The notes beneath the pieces are model-generated. The model did no database searches. It was not told the origin of the DNA and was given only the letters and a program-made list of their open reading frames with translations. From NCBI GenBank assembly GCA_006176705.1, contig QRFJ01001023.1:248001-312000 (forward strand): 64,000 bases of DNA, in the 5' to 3' direction. Every line of letters begins with the position of its first letter. Positions within the stretch are counted from its first letter, which is position 1. Origin of the DNA: Cocos nucifera. Its lineage: Eukaryota > Streptophyta > Magnoliopsida > Arecales > Arecaceae. Position numbers and translations under genes: made by a program. Positions 34,843-45,741 of the stretch are shown in pieces.

Positions 34843-37331
34843 TGAAAGGAATATGCCCTCAAGTCAATTAATTTTTTGGGCTTTTCTTTGTCTTCCAAAC
34901 TCATGTAATGACATTTTTTAATAAATAAAGGTAATTATTTCATCATATGCAGTATCTTATTATTTATTTAAGATTATGATGAACCCTATAAATTAGGGCT
35001 ATGGTTTTAGCATTATGATGAGATCATACCAGTGAGACCTAAAATCTTAAAATCCTAATTTAAAAATTCCTAGTCGATGGGACATTGAGTTAGGGATCAA
35101 TGTTTTTTCGATAAGACTGGCACATTCTTTGTATGCTCGATTGAGAGGGTGATTGATCTCACAATAACTTGTGTATGATACTAATACAAGAATGTGGGTG
35201 CTCATTAGAGAATGAGTTCACTGAATTGATCCAAATTAAGAATATCTAATGGAGTCTTATCTACATGTCAATAGATGGTTCTCGTAGTGAAATTTATACA
35301 TGTAATCCTTTAACCTGAAACTACCATAGAATCTTATATATATAAATCCATATTTTGGTTCATACTCATTCATGACTCAGTTATGTATGGGATGATCTGG
35401 ATATGGTAGATTATATATATGAAGGTTGTGAGTAGGTTAACATGGAATCGATCTCTCCTGGTAAGAGGAAATAGCATCCTACTTGCTTCAAACAAATGAT
35501 GATTCAGGAAAACTTTGATCAAAGCATGATGAAAAATTAAAAATGATTTCTAGTATTTCATTAAATGAATCATCATCATGAGATTGAAAGAGAAATGAAT
35601 ATGATATTGGGGTTGACATATTTCCATACCCAGAGTCATATTTAGGATGCAGGAAGATCGAAGGATCTAGTTGCATGATAATTTTTATTGAAGGATATTT
35701 TTGGTATTTCCATCAAAATTTTACATCTTTTGAAAAGTCATGATATGTTGCTAGATGTCAATCATGTCTTGTGGGTTCGATCAAATTAAAATTTTAATTT
35801 GATCATTAAATTAGAAAGTGTTCTAAATTAAGTCAAATTGGGTTGGCTAGTTTTGACCTAAATCGGTTTGGTTGAGTTCGAACCAGATTAGGTCAAATCA
35901 CATCCAAACTCACTGCTGATTAGATGTGGAACCCAATGGGTCACACACAAAGAGAGTTGATTAAGGATCTAATTAGATTAGACCATGTTTGCAAAATGAA
36001 CATGCTAGCACATGTAGCAAACCCTAGCACCTGGTTTCGAATTGGATTCGAATCAGCTTTCGATTTAGGTTAATTTAGATCCAATTTGAGCCAAATAGGA
36101 TTTGGTCTTGAATTGGATTAATCTAGACTGATTGAGTTTTAGTTGGGGCACCACATACCTGAATCCCATGCACCAGAGAGTCTCTCTCTTGTGCATGGGA
36201 AGTCTTTCATGCGCAAAGAACTCTTTGGCACATGGAATTAGTTGGCGCTTACATTCTTTGACTTTTTCCATTATATTAGGTCACATAATTTTTATATTGA
36301 TGTGGACATCAGATATGGGGTGCAGAAGAGTCCTTCTATAGATGAAATACTTCATTATTATTTTGAGAAAGAATTTTTTTTTTTTGTCGCCCAAGACCCC
36401 TTGCCGTCCAAGACTCCATGCCGCCTACTCCTCCTTAACGCCTCTTGGACCAAGTCAAAATCTCTTTGGACTTTGACTATTCAAAGATTATCTTCACGCC
36501 TTCTTGCTGAATGGGCATTTCTTTTAGAGCCATTGGATGTCCTTTTTATATGATCTAATGGATGAAAAGGGTGGCGCCAAAGATGAAATATTGTGACTCT
36601 TCGTAAAAAACTTACGTAGAATTAGTCCAAGAGTCCTTCTGCTTTAAGGCACCTCTTGGACTAAGTCTACATCTTGTTATTTACTAATGAGGCATGTGAT
36701 TGGCTGATGGAGCATGAGAAATTGATGAGGAAAGGGCGTGAGATTTTTTGTTGGCACCCCTACGTACATTATATATAGGGGTGCGCACCATGAGTCTAAG
36801 GGTGTGAGAAAACTATCTTCCTTTCTTACAAGAGTTTCTTTTTGTCCAATTTTCTTTCTTTCCTTCTCTTATCTAGACCTTGTCATTATAAGGATAAGAA
36901 GTCATCTTAAGACTAAGAGATTAGGAAGGAAAATTAAGAAGATAAAAGAAAAAGAAAGATAGATAAGGAGAGGCAAGGAAGGTGACATAAAGGCTAAAGA
37001 AGGTCTTGCCCTTTTAATAAAAGTTCTTATTATTAGAACTCTAATTATATAAATCAGAGGTGCTGGTATCTTGATCAAGTCTCTGTGTGGATCAACGTTG
37101 GAGGGTGAACACGTGGGCACCTGGTGGAAACCTAACGGACTGCTACCGATGATCAGGGTCAATTTAGGGTTTAGCGATAAAAGGTATGTTTTAATACTTT
37201 CTTTTATGTAACAAATGCATGTTATATGATTTAATTGCTAATGAGGTGGTCCTAGGGTTCGGGTTTGGTTTATATGATTTCATGTTTTTGCTTTGAAATT
37301 TGTGCTTCCATCCTGCACACCAAATCTATCA
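34843..37331 (+). repeat. 3' LTR of element D
   Basis: 2489 bp, the same length as the 5' copy and differing mainly by transitions. The foldback and TATA arrangement are kept; the inner part of foldback 1 has one changed pair (AAGGC for AAGGA). Confidence 0.96.
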
Positions 37332-37779
37332 CTAAGGAGTTGGGCATTTCGATGATCAAAAGTTAAAAGCAGCTGGTGCAAAGACAAGGCAAGAAGACCC
37401 TATTTGTGAGACGAACGCACAACCTTCGAAGATTATTTTGAAGGCCCTTCGGATTGATTCTAGATCTAATTTTTGGAGATCAGATCTAGTAGGAGACGGC
37501 ATCTAGATCTGACTCGAGTAGACTTTGGTAGAGGTCGAACATGCGCACGGCTAGATCCAGAACCTTAAAGTACAATCAGATCATTGGCAGGGTAAAGCAT
37601 TTACCTAAATCAGGTAATAATATTTATTATAAATTTTAATTTAATTTTAGTTTTTGATATTCAGATCTATTTAATCAAATTTGAGAATGCTCAGATTTGA
37701 TCCGATCTATAGAAAAAATTTTAAAATTTTTTCTTCAGATCAGATCAATCCTGTGGTAGGAAAATTAGATTTTTTTTCA
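37332..37779 (+). repeat. 3' LTR of element B, remainder
   Basis: It starts with the second CTAAG copy and continues GAGTTGGGCATTTC exactly where the LTR of B left off, ending TTTCA at 37779. The two parts together give about 2.25 kb. Confidence 0.93.
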
Positions 37780-37786
37780 GTTATCA

Positions 37787-38630
37787 CATCCCCCAACTTG
37801 AGTTTTACTCATCCTCGAGTAAAAAGAGAAAAATTAGAAATATGTACCCACTCGATAGGATATGAAAGTTTTTTTAGATCATCCTAAAGTCAGTTAATAC
37901 CTGGTTAGAGATTTAAGAGATACGTCATCGGATTATTAATTCTATCCCGAATAATGGCTAAACAAAGAATATAAAATTTTAGAATTTTTCTTTGATCAAT
38001 TCTCCATCTTTATTCTTTAAATCCTCTATCCATGTTAAATCCTCTATCTTTACTATAGACTAGAATTTTTTTTTATAGTCAGTGCAATGTTTTAACCCCT
38101 TAAGCTTTCTATCTGACCCTTATAATGAGCTTTAGACCAATGACTCTCAAACTAGTTGACTTTAGGGTATTAGGTATAGAACACCCCTCAAGCTTACTGA
38201 CTCGAGTCAAATAGGCTATAAATCAAAACTAACTATATAACAAGCTTCTTCACATTGCCCACTTTTTGATGTGAATAACATTGCTTACTTAGGCAATGAG
38301 ATCTAGTTACTCGATGGGAGACCAATGTTTAGAACTTGCTTTTTATTTTTTTTTATTTTTTTCCATTTGTACCCACACAAATTAGATTTTTTACTAAATA
38401 TATGCTAGAAGAAGGTTTCAGAATTACTCAAAAAATTATTCTATTCTAGACCTGACCATTTATTCAATTTTTTTAATAATTTGATTCTTAGTATTTCAAA
38501 AATTCTCTAGATCATTAATCAAGCTTTGATTAAAATGCCTGAAAAATTTTAAATTAAGACAAAATCAGGTACATATAACTAATTATTACTATACTTAAGA
38601 ATTTTAATTATTTTTATTTTATCTTCTCCT
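37787..38630 (-). other. Polypurine tract and 3' non-coding region of Athila-like element G
   Basis: On the minus strand TCAAGTTGGGGGATG directly precedes the LTR start at 37786 and fits a gypsy polypurine tract. The rest has no coding frame, as expected for the long region between integrase and 3' LTR in Athila-type elements. A similar G-rich tract recurs at 41079-41091, so 37787-38630 and the pol block could come from two related elements. Confidence 0.6.
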
Positions 38631-39698
38631 TGTTAGGATAGATCCATCAACTATGGAACACAGATCAGCCACCCAAGATCACCTATAGGAGATATGGAAC
38701 CACCTGTTGCTATGGAAAGATAAAAGAAGACAAACAAATATAACCATTTACGTGATTCAGCCCAAGTGCCTACGTCCATGGGACATGCAATGCTTCACTA
38801 CCGAAAAAGAACAACAGAGAAGATACAATCTCAACTCACTAACTCTCTCTCTCAATTTAGAAGCACTCACCTATACAATGCTCTCAAAGCAATCCCAATA
38901 AGATCTCCCTCATAGATCTACTGATCCAGGGTCCTCGACATCTCTGGACACTCTATGATCCTCTCAACCTCTACATCAAGCCCCAACCTTTGTTCCTAGG
39001 CAACCCCACCATTCCAGGACACTCCAGGCTTCCTTGATGATCTTGGCACTTCTTGAGACCTCCTAGCTTTCCCTAAGACTGGGTGCAAGTCTTCCTGAGA
39101 AGCCCCTAGCACTCTCTACTGAGATACCCTCCTCAGCTGTTGCACCGTCGAGCCTCTCTCAGCCTCTCATACCTCGAGGGAGGTACTATTATAGCACTCC
39201 AATGCTCCCTGCCTTATCTCTGTACTGCTTGAGAGATTTTTCTGAGACTCCCTGACTCCTTGGGTTGTCAGGCCTTCTTATAAGCCCTAATCATTCCAAT
39301 AGCCATCCGATCAGCTCCCTATCCTCTCCTAGCTGTTGGATAGCACAACAGCTCCATGGACCTCATGAATAGAACTAGTCTATGAGTTAGGGACTGTAGA
39401 CTCAATGAAAAGACTTCCACTTGCATGCTTGTGTACTGTTCACCGTCATGCTATTCGCCTCCATCGAGCTGACTCCATTAGAAGCCGAGCTGGCTCTACT
39501 GCATCTCACCTAAGCACTAATTTCATTTGCCTGAGAGAGCCGGCTCAAATTCATCTCGAGCCAGCTCAATCTCATTTTGAGCCGTTTCAACTACATATTC
39601 GAGTCAGCCCAACTGAATGTTGGCTGATCTTTCTCATGGCTCTTAAATCTCATTCTTGGCTTATCGTGGATCGAATCTCAAGATGCTAAATTTCAATA
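38631..39698 (-). repeat. 3' LTR of element I
   Basis: 1068 bp. Its start TG is mutated (TATTGAAATTTAGC on the minus strand). A TATAA-type box (minus strand) lies at 39278-39284. Six imperfect palindromes of the CGAGCYRGCTCG type cluster between about 39476 and 39612. Confidence 0.88.
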
Positions 39699-40007
39699 TT
39701 CTCCACCTCGACTCAATACTTATCTCCACCTCAAATCTGAGCGCTTCTTGTATGATACCATCCTCATGTCTAGGGGCTACCACCTACTGCTCATGGATCA
39801 GCAAACATGAGAGTCGAGCTAGACTGCTTGATCCCAAATTAAGTCTCATGCTCGATTCATCTCCACCTAGAGCTCCACCTCACATTGAGCTTCATCTGGC
39901 TTCTTCTTGCACATGAGAGCATCCTCCTTGATTGTGCCATTCTTCTAACTTGATCACCACCGCAGCAATCCTTGGAACAACCTGACTCCTCCTGGCTCTG
40001 ATACCAC
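39699..40007 (-). other. Interior of element I with primer site and polypurine tract
   Basis: On the minus strand TGGTATCAGAGCC (plus positions 39994-40006) follows the 5' LTR after one base. At the other end GAGGTGGAGAA immediately precedes the 3' LTR. Nothing coding lies between them. Confidence 0.88.
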
Positions 40008-41078
40008 TGTTAGGATAGATCCATCAACTGTGGAACATAGATCACCCACCCAAGATCACTTATTGGAAATATGGCACCACCTATTGCTATGAAAAGATAG
40101 AAGAAGATAAATAAATACAACCATATACGTGGTTCGGCCTAAGTGCCTGCATCCATGGGACATGCAATGCTTCACTACCAAGAAAGAATAACAGAGGAGA
40201 TACAATCTTAACTCACCAACTCTCTCTCTCAATCCAGAAGCACTCATCTATACAATGTTCTCAAAGTAATCCCAAGAAGATCTCCCTTATAGATCTACTA
40301 GTCAAGGGTCCTCGACATCTTTGGATACTCTATGATCCTCTTAGCCTCTACATCAAGCCCTAGCCTTTGTCCCTAGGCAACCTTGCCATTTCAGGACACT
40401 CCAAGCTTCCTTGATGATCTTGGTGCTCCCTGAGACATCCTGGCTCTTCCTAAGATCGGGTGCAGGTCTTTCTGAGAAGCCCGTAGCACTCTTTACTAAG
40501 ATATCCTCCTCGACTGCTGCATCGTCAAGCCTCTCTCAGCCCTTCATACCTCTAAGGAGGCGCTACTGCAGCACTCCAGCGCTCCCTGTCCTATCTCTAT
40601 GTAGCTTGAGAGGTTTTTCTGAGACTCCCTAACTCTTTGGATCGTCAGGCCTTCTTATAAGCCCTAATCATTTCAATAGCCATTCGATTAGCTCCCATGT
40701 CCTCTCCTAGCCATTGAATAGCACAATAGCTCCATAGACCTCATGAATAGACCCGATCTATGAGTTAGAGACTGTAGACCCTGTGAAAAGACTTTCACTT
40801 GCATGCCTGTGCACTATTTGCCATCATGCTATTTGCCTTCATCGAGCTGGCTCCATCAGAAGTTGAGCTGGCTTGATTGCATCTCATCTGAGCACTAGTT
40901 TGTATCCGCTTGAGAGAGCCAGCTCGAATCCACCTCAAGCTGGCTTGATCTCATCCCGAGCTAGCTTGATTGTGTGTTCGAGCCAGCTCGATTGAATATT
41001 GGCTAATCTTTCTCATGGATCCTAAATCTTAATTTTTGGCTTATCGTGGATCGAATCTTGAGGTGCTGTATTTCAACA
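40008..41078 (-). repeat. 5' LTR of element I
   Basis: 1071 bp, with the minus-strand TATA-type box at 40655-40661 and the palindrome cluster at about 40851-40995. It differs from its partner at many positions, so the insertion is not recent. Confidence 0.88.
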
Positions 41079-41339
41079 CCCCCCAACTTAATTTTCATTA
41101 TCCTTAATGGAGGAAAAAAATAGAGGGTGATAAATGATAAGAAGATAACAAGAAAAGAGTTCACCTGAGTTAGCTTGTCCTGGGGTTTATTTGTTTTTTG
41201 TTCAACATGGATTTGTAGTTCTCCCTCTAACTTGATCCTGAAAGAAAGAAAAAGTAAAAAGAAAATGCAAAAGCAAAAGCTAAAAGCTGGAGCTGGGTTG
41301 CCTTCCAGTAAGTGCTAAGTTTAACGTCTTCAGCCAAAC
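41079..41339 (-). other. Spacer downstream of the pol of element G
   Basis: Non-coding. On the minus strand it ends in TAAGTTGGGGGG, a second polypurine-like tract that abuts element I exactly. Confidence 0.5.
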
Positions 41340-44300
41340 TTGTCCAAAAATTAATTCAAGTAAATAGGTTCGTAAAGAACCATGGCTTTATCATGAGATT
41401 CAGTGGGTAGTTTCAAGAATGGTTTTAGTCATTATCCATTAACTTTAAAGGTAGTACCATTACTTAAGTTTTTAATCTCTATGGCCCTATGTGAGAAATT
41501 TTTTTTAATAATATACGGTCTAGTCCATCGAGATCTTACTTTTTTTGGAAATAGGTGTAGCCTAGAATTGTATAGAAAAACTTTTTATTCAGGTGTAAAA
41601 GATTTTCTATTAATTACTTGATCGTGAAAAGCTTTAGTTCTTTCTTTATAAATTTTAACATTTTCATAGGCTTCATTCCTTATTTTCTCGAGTTCATTGA
41701 TTTATAATTTTCTCAGATCTCCAGCTGTATCTAAGTTCATATTTAATTATTTAATGGCCCACATTGCCCTATGTTCTAGTTCTACTAGCAAGTGACATGC
41801 TTTACTAAAAATAAGCCTATAAGGAGACATCCCTAAGTTGGTCTTAAAAGCTGTGCGATATGCCCATAGTGCATCTATTAATTTCAAAGACCAATCTTTT
41901 CTATTTGTACTTACTATTTTTTCTAAAATTAATTTGATTTGGCAATAAGAAACTTCAACTTGCCCACTCATTTATGGATGATAGAGTGTGGCCAGTTTGT
42001 GGGTAATATTATACTTCTTCATCAATGATACAAAAGATTAGTTGTAGAAGTGTGTTCCACAATCACTAATAATTGCTTTAGGGGTACCAAATCGAGATAG
42101 GATATTTTTTTTAAGAAATTTGATAATAATTCTACTATCATTGGTCTTGCATGAGACTACCTCTACCCACTTGGATACATAATCAATAGCTACTATGATA
42201 TATTCATTCCCAAAAGATCTTGGAAATGGTCCCATGAAGTCTATTCCCCAAACATCAAAAATTTCTATAATTAAAATTGGATTGATAGACATCATATCTT
42301 TTTTTATGATCCAACCTATTTGTTGGCACCTAACACAACTTTTATAGTATTCATGGGCATCTCTAAATAGGTTAGGCTAATAGAATCCATATTGGAGCAC
42401 TTTAGCTGTAGACTTTTTAGCTCTAAAATAATCACCACAAGCTTGATCATGGCAAAAGGATAAAGTGCTCCTAACTTCATTATCAAGGACACATCTTCTT
42501 ATGATTTGGTCAGGACCTTGTTTGAATAAATATGGATCATCCAAAATGAAATACTTTTCTTGAGAGAAAAATTTATTCTTGTCCTAAGTGGTTCAGTACA
42601 TTGGAATTTGGCCAGTGGCTAAAAAATTTACTATGTTAGTATACCATGGTTCTGATGTTGCTAACAGTAATTGTTCATCAGGAAAGGACTCATCAATAGG
42701 TTTTTCCTCAGTTGGTGTGAATGCTAGATGAGATAAATGATCTGTCACTACATTTTTAGTATGTTTCTTATCCCTGATCTCTAGATCAAATTCTTGCAAA
42801 AATGGGATCCATCTGATTAGGCATGCCTTAGCATCTTTTTTTGAGAGAAGGTGCCTAATAGCTGAGTGATCAATATAGATAATTACATGAGATCCCACTA
42901 AATAGGACCTAAATTTTTCTAATGCAAATATCACAGCTAAAATTTTTTTTTTAGTGGTTAAGTAATTAAGCCATGCTTCATTTAAGGTCCTACTAGCATA
43001 ATAGATCACTCGAGATAGCATATCAATCTTTTGACCTAAAATAGCTCCTATGGCATGATCAGATGCATCGCACATGAGCTCAAGAGGTTGGGTCCATACA
43101 AGTGGGTAAATAATTGCGGCTGAGGTTAATTCCTTCTTTAAATTTTGAAAGGACTCGAGATATTCAGGTGTAAAGTCAAATTTGACATCTTTGGCTAATA
43201 AATTAGTTAATGATCGAGCCACTTTACTAAAATTCTTTTACTGATTTTGGTAGTGGAAGGTTTTCAATTAAATCTATCTTGGCTTTATCCACTTCAATAC
43301 CTCATTTTGAAATTACATGACCAAGGACTATGCCTTTCTTAACCATAAATTGGCATTTTTCCTAATTTAACACAAGATGCTTCTCCTTACATCTTTCTAA
43401 AACTAGTCTAAGATGATATAGATATTTGAAGAAGGTAGATCCAAAGATAAAAAAATCATTCATGAAAATTTCAAGAAACCTTACTACCATATCCGACAAA
43501 ATACTAGTCATGCATCTTTGAAAAATAGCTGGTGCATTATATAATCCAAAGAGCATGCATCTATAGGCAAAGGTTCCCGATGGATAGGTAAAGATAGTCT
43601 TTTCTTGATCCTCAGGAGCTATAGGAATCTGGTTATATCCCAAATATTCATCCAGAAAGCAATAAAAGTCAAGCCCTACTAGTATTTCTAACATTTGGTC
43701 TATGAAGGGCAGGGGAAAATGATCTTTTCAAGTAGCTATATTTAATATTTTATAATCGATGCAAACCCACCATCCAGTTTGAACTCTTGTTGGGACCAAT
43801 TCATTGTTATCATTTTGGATTATAATAACTGTTGACTTCTTGGGTACTACTTGTACCGGACTTACCCATGAACTATCTAAGATTGGATATATTATTTCAT
43901 TGTCAAGGAGTTTTATTATTTCTTTGTTTACAATCTCTTTCATGGCTAGGTTAAGTCTCCTTTGGGGATCTCTTTTTGGCTTAGCATCCTCTAATAAATG
44001 AATTCTATATTGAATAATCGAGGGACTAATCTCCGTTAAATCAATCATGGTCTGTCTAATGCTTCTTTTTTTTTTAAGGATAGTCAATAATTCTCCCTCT
44101 TGTATAGGGTCTAGATCCGCTGAAATAATTACTGGCAAGATTTCTGATGGACCTAAATATGCATATTTCAGGAGTTTAGGGAGTGTTATTAATTCTAACT
44201 TGGATGTTTCCTTCACTAATGGTCTAGACAATGGTTTAATTGGATGTTCTCATTTAAGTTTCGTATTGACTGTAGCTAAATTATTGACCTCTTCAAATTC

Positions 44301-45241
44301 TTCATAGTTCTGATTCTTTCATAGTTCCATGTCAAATTTTTCATTACTTAGGTCAATGAGTTCATAAACATTGTCCTATATCAAGTTGAGGTTACTTGAT
44401 TTATTTTAGATAGATTAAAATTATTTAGATCTGTGGTCATATTACCAAAAGAAAGTTTTATTAGACCATTTCGATAGTTGATTTAGGCATTGGCTATAGC
44501 TAGAAATGGTCAACCTAGTATAATTAGGATGTGGCCATTTGGGTTCATTACAAGTTTAGTTTCTAAAATTACAAAGTCTACTAGGTAGATGAAATCACCA
44601 ACCTTATTTAATACATCCTCTACTATTTTTTTTGATACTTTCAAAGATCGATCTTCTAATAGTAAAGTCATTCCTATAGGCTTTAATTCTCTCGGCTCTA
44701 ACTTTTTATAAACTAAATAAGGTAGTATATTGACACTCACTCCTAAGTATAATAGAGCCTTTTAATAAGAATTTTTCCTATGATATAAGAAATAGTGGGA
44801 GACCCTGGATCTTTGTATTTCACTGGCACATGGTTTAATAAGTATGAACTCACACTAGCTGCCAGGAAGGCTCTCTTAGGTACATTAGTGGTCTTTTTTC
44901 TGGTACACAAGTTCTTAAAAAATTTAGCATATTATGGAACTTGTTGGATCATATCTAATAATGGAATATTTACTTTCACTTACTTAACGACCTCTAAAAT
45001 TTTATCTAGTTGGGTTGAGTTTCAGTTGGACTTAAGTCTGTTAGGGAAGGGTGTTACAATCTTAGGTATTGTTCAACTAATTCTGGTGCGGGCTCTACTA
45101 GTGAATCGGGTTCTGTTTCTTCAAGTTCTTCAGACTGGTCCTATTCAGATATTGGCTCAGATTGTGGATCTTCTATTCCTTCTTCTAGTGCTTCAGGTGT
45201 ATCCACATGGTTTTTTATTTGTTTCTAAGATCTTAGTGTAT
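41340..45241 (-). pseudogene. pol: Athila-like Ty3/Gypsy pol: protease, RT, RNase H, integrase (broken)
   Basis: Gypsy order read on the minus strand. The protease region (44510-45241) has KLEPRELKPIGMTLLLEDRS; the catalytic DLGAS is replaced by YLGVS, losing the Asp. RT (43362-44231) has SWVSPVQVVPKK, CIDYKILN, YRCMLFGLYNAPAIFQRCM and an active site reading FMNDFFIFG where MDD is expected. RNase H (42593-43222) has ELMCDASDHAIGAILGQ and YIDHSAIRHLLSKKDAK. Integrase (41747-42480) has CVRCQQIG, WGIDFMGPFPRS, ISDCGTHF and SGQVEVSY, giving the D, D and E of the catalytic triad. A tail with KVNGQ continues to about 41340. Stops and frame changes separate the blocks. Wording of RT and protease points to the Athila lineage. 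Confidence 0.9.
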
Positions 45242-45741
45242 GGATGACATTTAATTGGTTAATCTGGGCTCCCTACTGAGATTTTTGATTGTTTTGGGTT
45301 CTAGAATTAGCCTCAGGTTGACTTGGCAATCTACCCTTTTCTCTTTCACTCATAGTAGTAGCTAACTATCCTAATTGCATTTTTAAATGAGCTATTACTT
45401 GTGTGTTTGCTGTTAGTAATTGACCAGTGGCTTGCGTAAAAGTATTAAGGGTAGTTGCATTATCAGCCATTGATTTTGATAGGTTTTCTATGCTTTTTTC
45501 TTGAGAGTCTAATTTCTTTTCATTATAGTTAAAGTTTGGTGGGTTGTTTAGTATAGGGTTAGGCCTTGGTTTTGACAGATTGAAGCTAGGACCACCTACA
45601 TTTAGACCTTATGACCATAAAAAATTGGGGTGGTTTCTCTATGCTGGATTATAAGTGGATGCATTGGGGTTATTATTTGATCTTTCATATGCCACATTCA
45701 CCTATGCATAATCATTATCAGTCTGGTTTATCAGGAAGGGA
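45242..45741 (-). pseudogene. gag: C-terminal part of Athila-like gag (truncated)
   Basis: The minus strand reads RPFLINQTDNDYA, then NNNPNASTYNPA and RNHPNFLW, then SIENLSKSMADNATTLNTFT, with internal stops. The YNPxWRNHPNFxW wording is typical of the end of Athila-type gag. The reading frame is cut at 45741 by LTR H, so the rest of gag and the 5' LTR of G should lie on the far side of H. Confidence 0.75.

Larger units (their letters stand above)
27304..37331 (+). mobile_element. Complete Ty1/copia retrotransposon of a second family (element D)
   Basis: Two LTRs of 2489 bp each (TGAAAGG...CA) bound an interior of about 5.05 kb. The 5-bp duplication CTAAG is perfect at 27299-27303 and 37332-37336, and outside it the LTR of B resumes without loss. 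In the first 290 bp of the two LTRs I count roughly 20 differences, so D is older than A. Its proteins resemble those of A but the LTRs are a separate family, apart from short shared foldback motifs. Confidence 0.97.
17626..37779 (+). mobile_element. Old Ty1/copia retrotransposon of the A family (element B), split by D
   Basis: Same family as A: similar LTRs, leader and proteins. B occupies 17626-27303 and 37337-37779; D sits in its 3' LTR. Flanking GCTAT (17621-17625) and GTTAT (37780-37784) look like a 5-bp target duplication with one C-to-T change. Both termini and the primer site are mutated and the coding part is full of stops. It predates D and A. Confidence 0.92.
38631..41078 (-). mobile_element. 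Compact non-autonomous LTR element (I)
   Basis: Two direct repeats of about 1.07 kb (38631-39698 and 40008-41078) enclose only 309 bp. On the minus strand the LTRs begin TGTTGAAATACAGC (upper copy) or TATTGAAATTTAGC (lower copy) and end CCTAACA. The upper LTR is followed by a complete primer site and the lower one is preceded by a polypurine tract. No gag or pol is present, so it would need proteins from elsewhere (a TRIM-like or short LARD-like organisation). Flanks CTCCT and CCCCC do not form a clear target duplication. The ORFs in it (39405-39689, 39656-39916, 40411-40632) are not kept between the two LTRs and look accidental. Confidence 0.85.

Noticed and set aside
39405..39916. ORFs in element I as genes
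   Set aside because: They sit in the LTR and interior of a non-autonomous element, are not open at the matching place in the partner LTR, and show no domain.
38626..41083. Target site duplication for element I
   Set aside because: CTCCT against CCCCC matches at only three of five positions in a C-rich context, so I do not claim it.
5422..45741. H and G as the two LTRs of one Athila element
   Set aside because: They are in opposite orientation and clearly diverged, and H carries its own plus-strand primer site.
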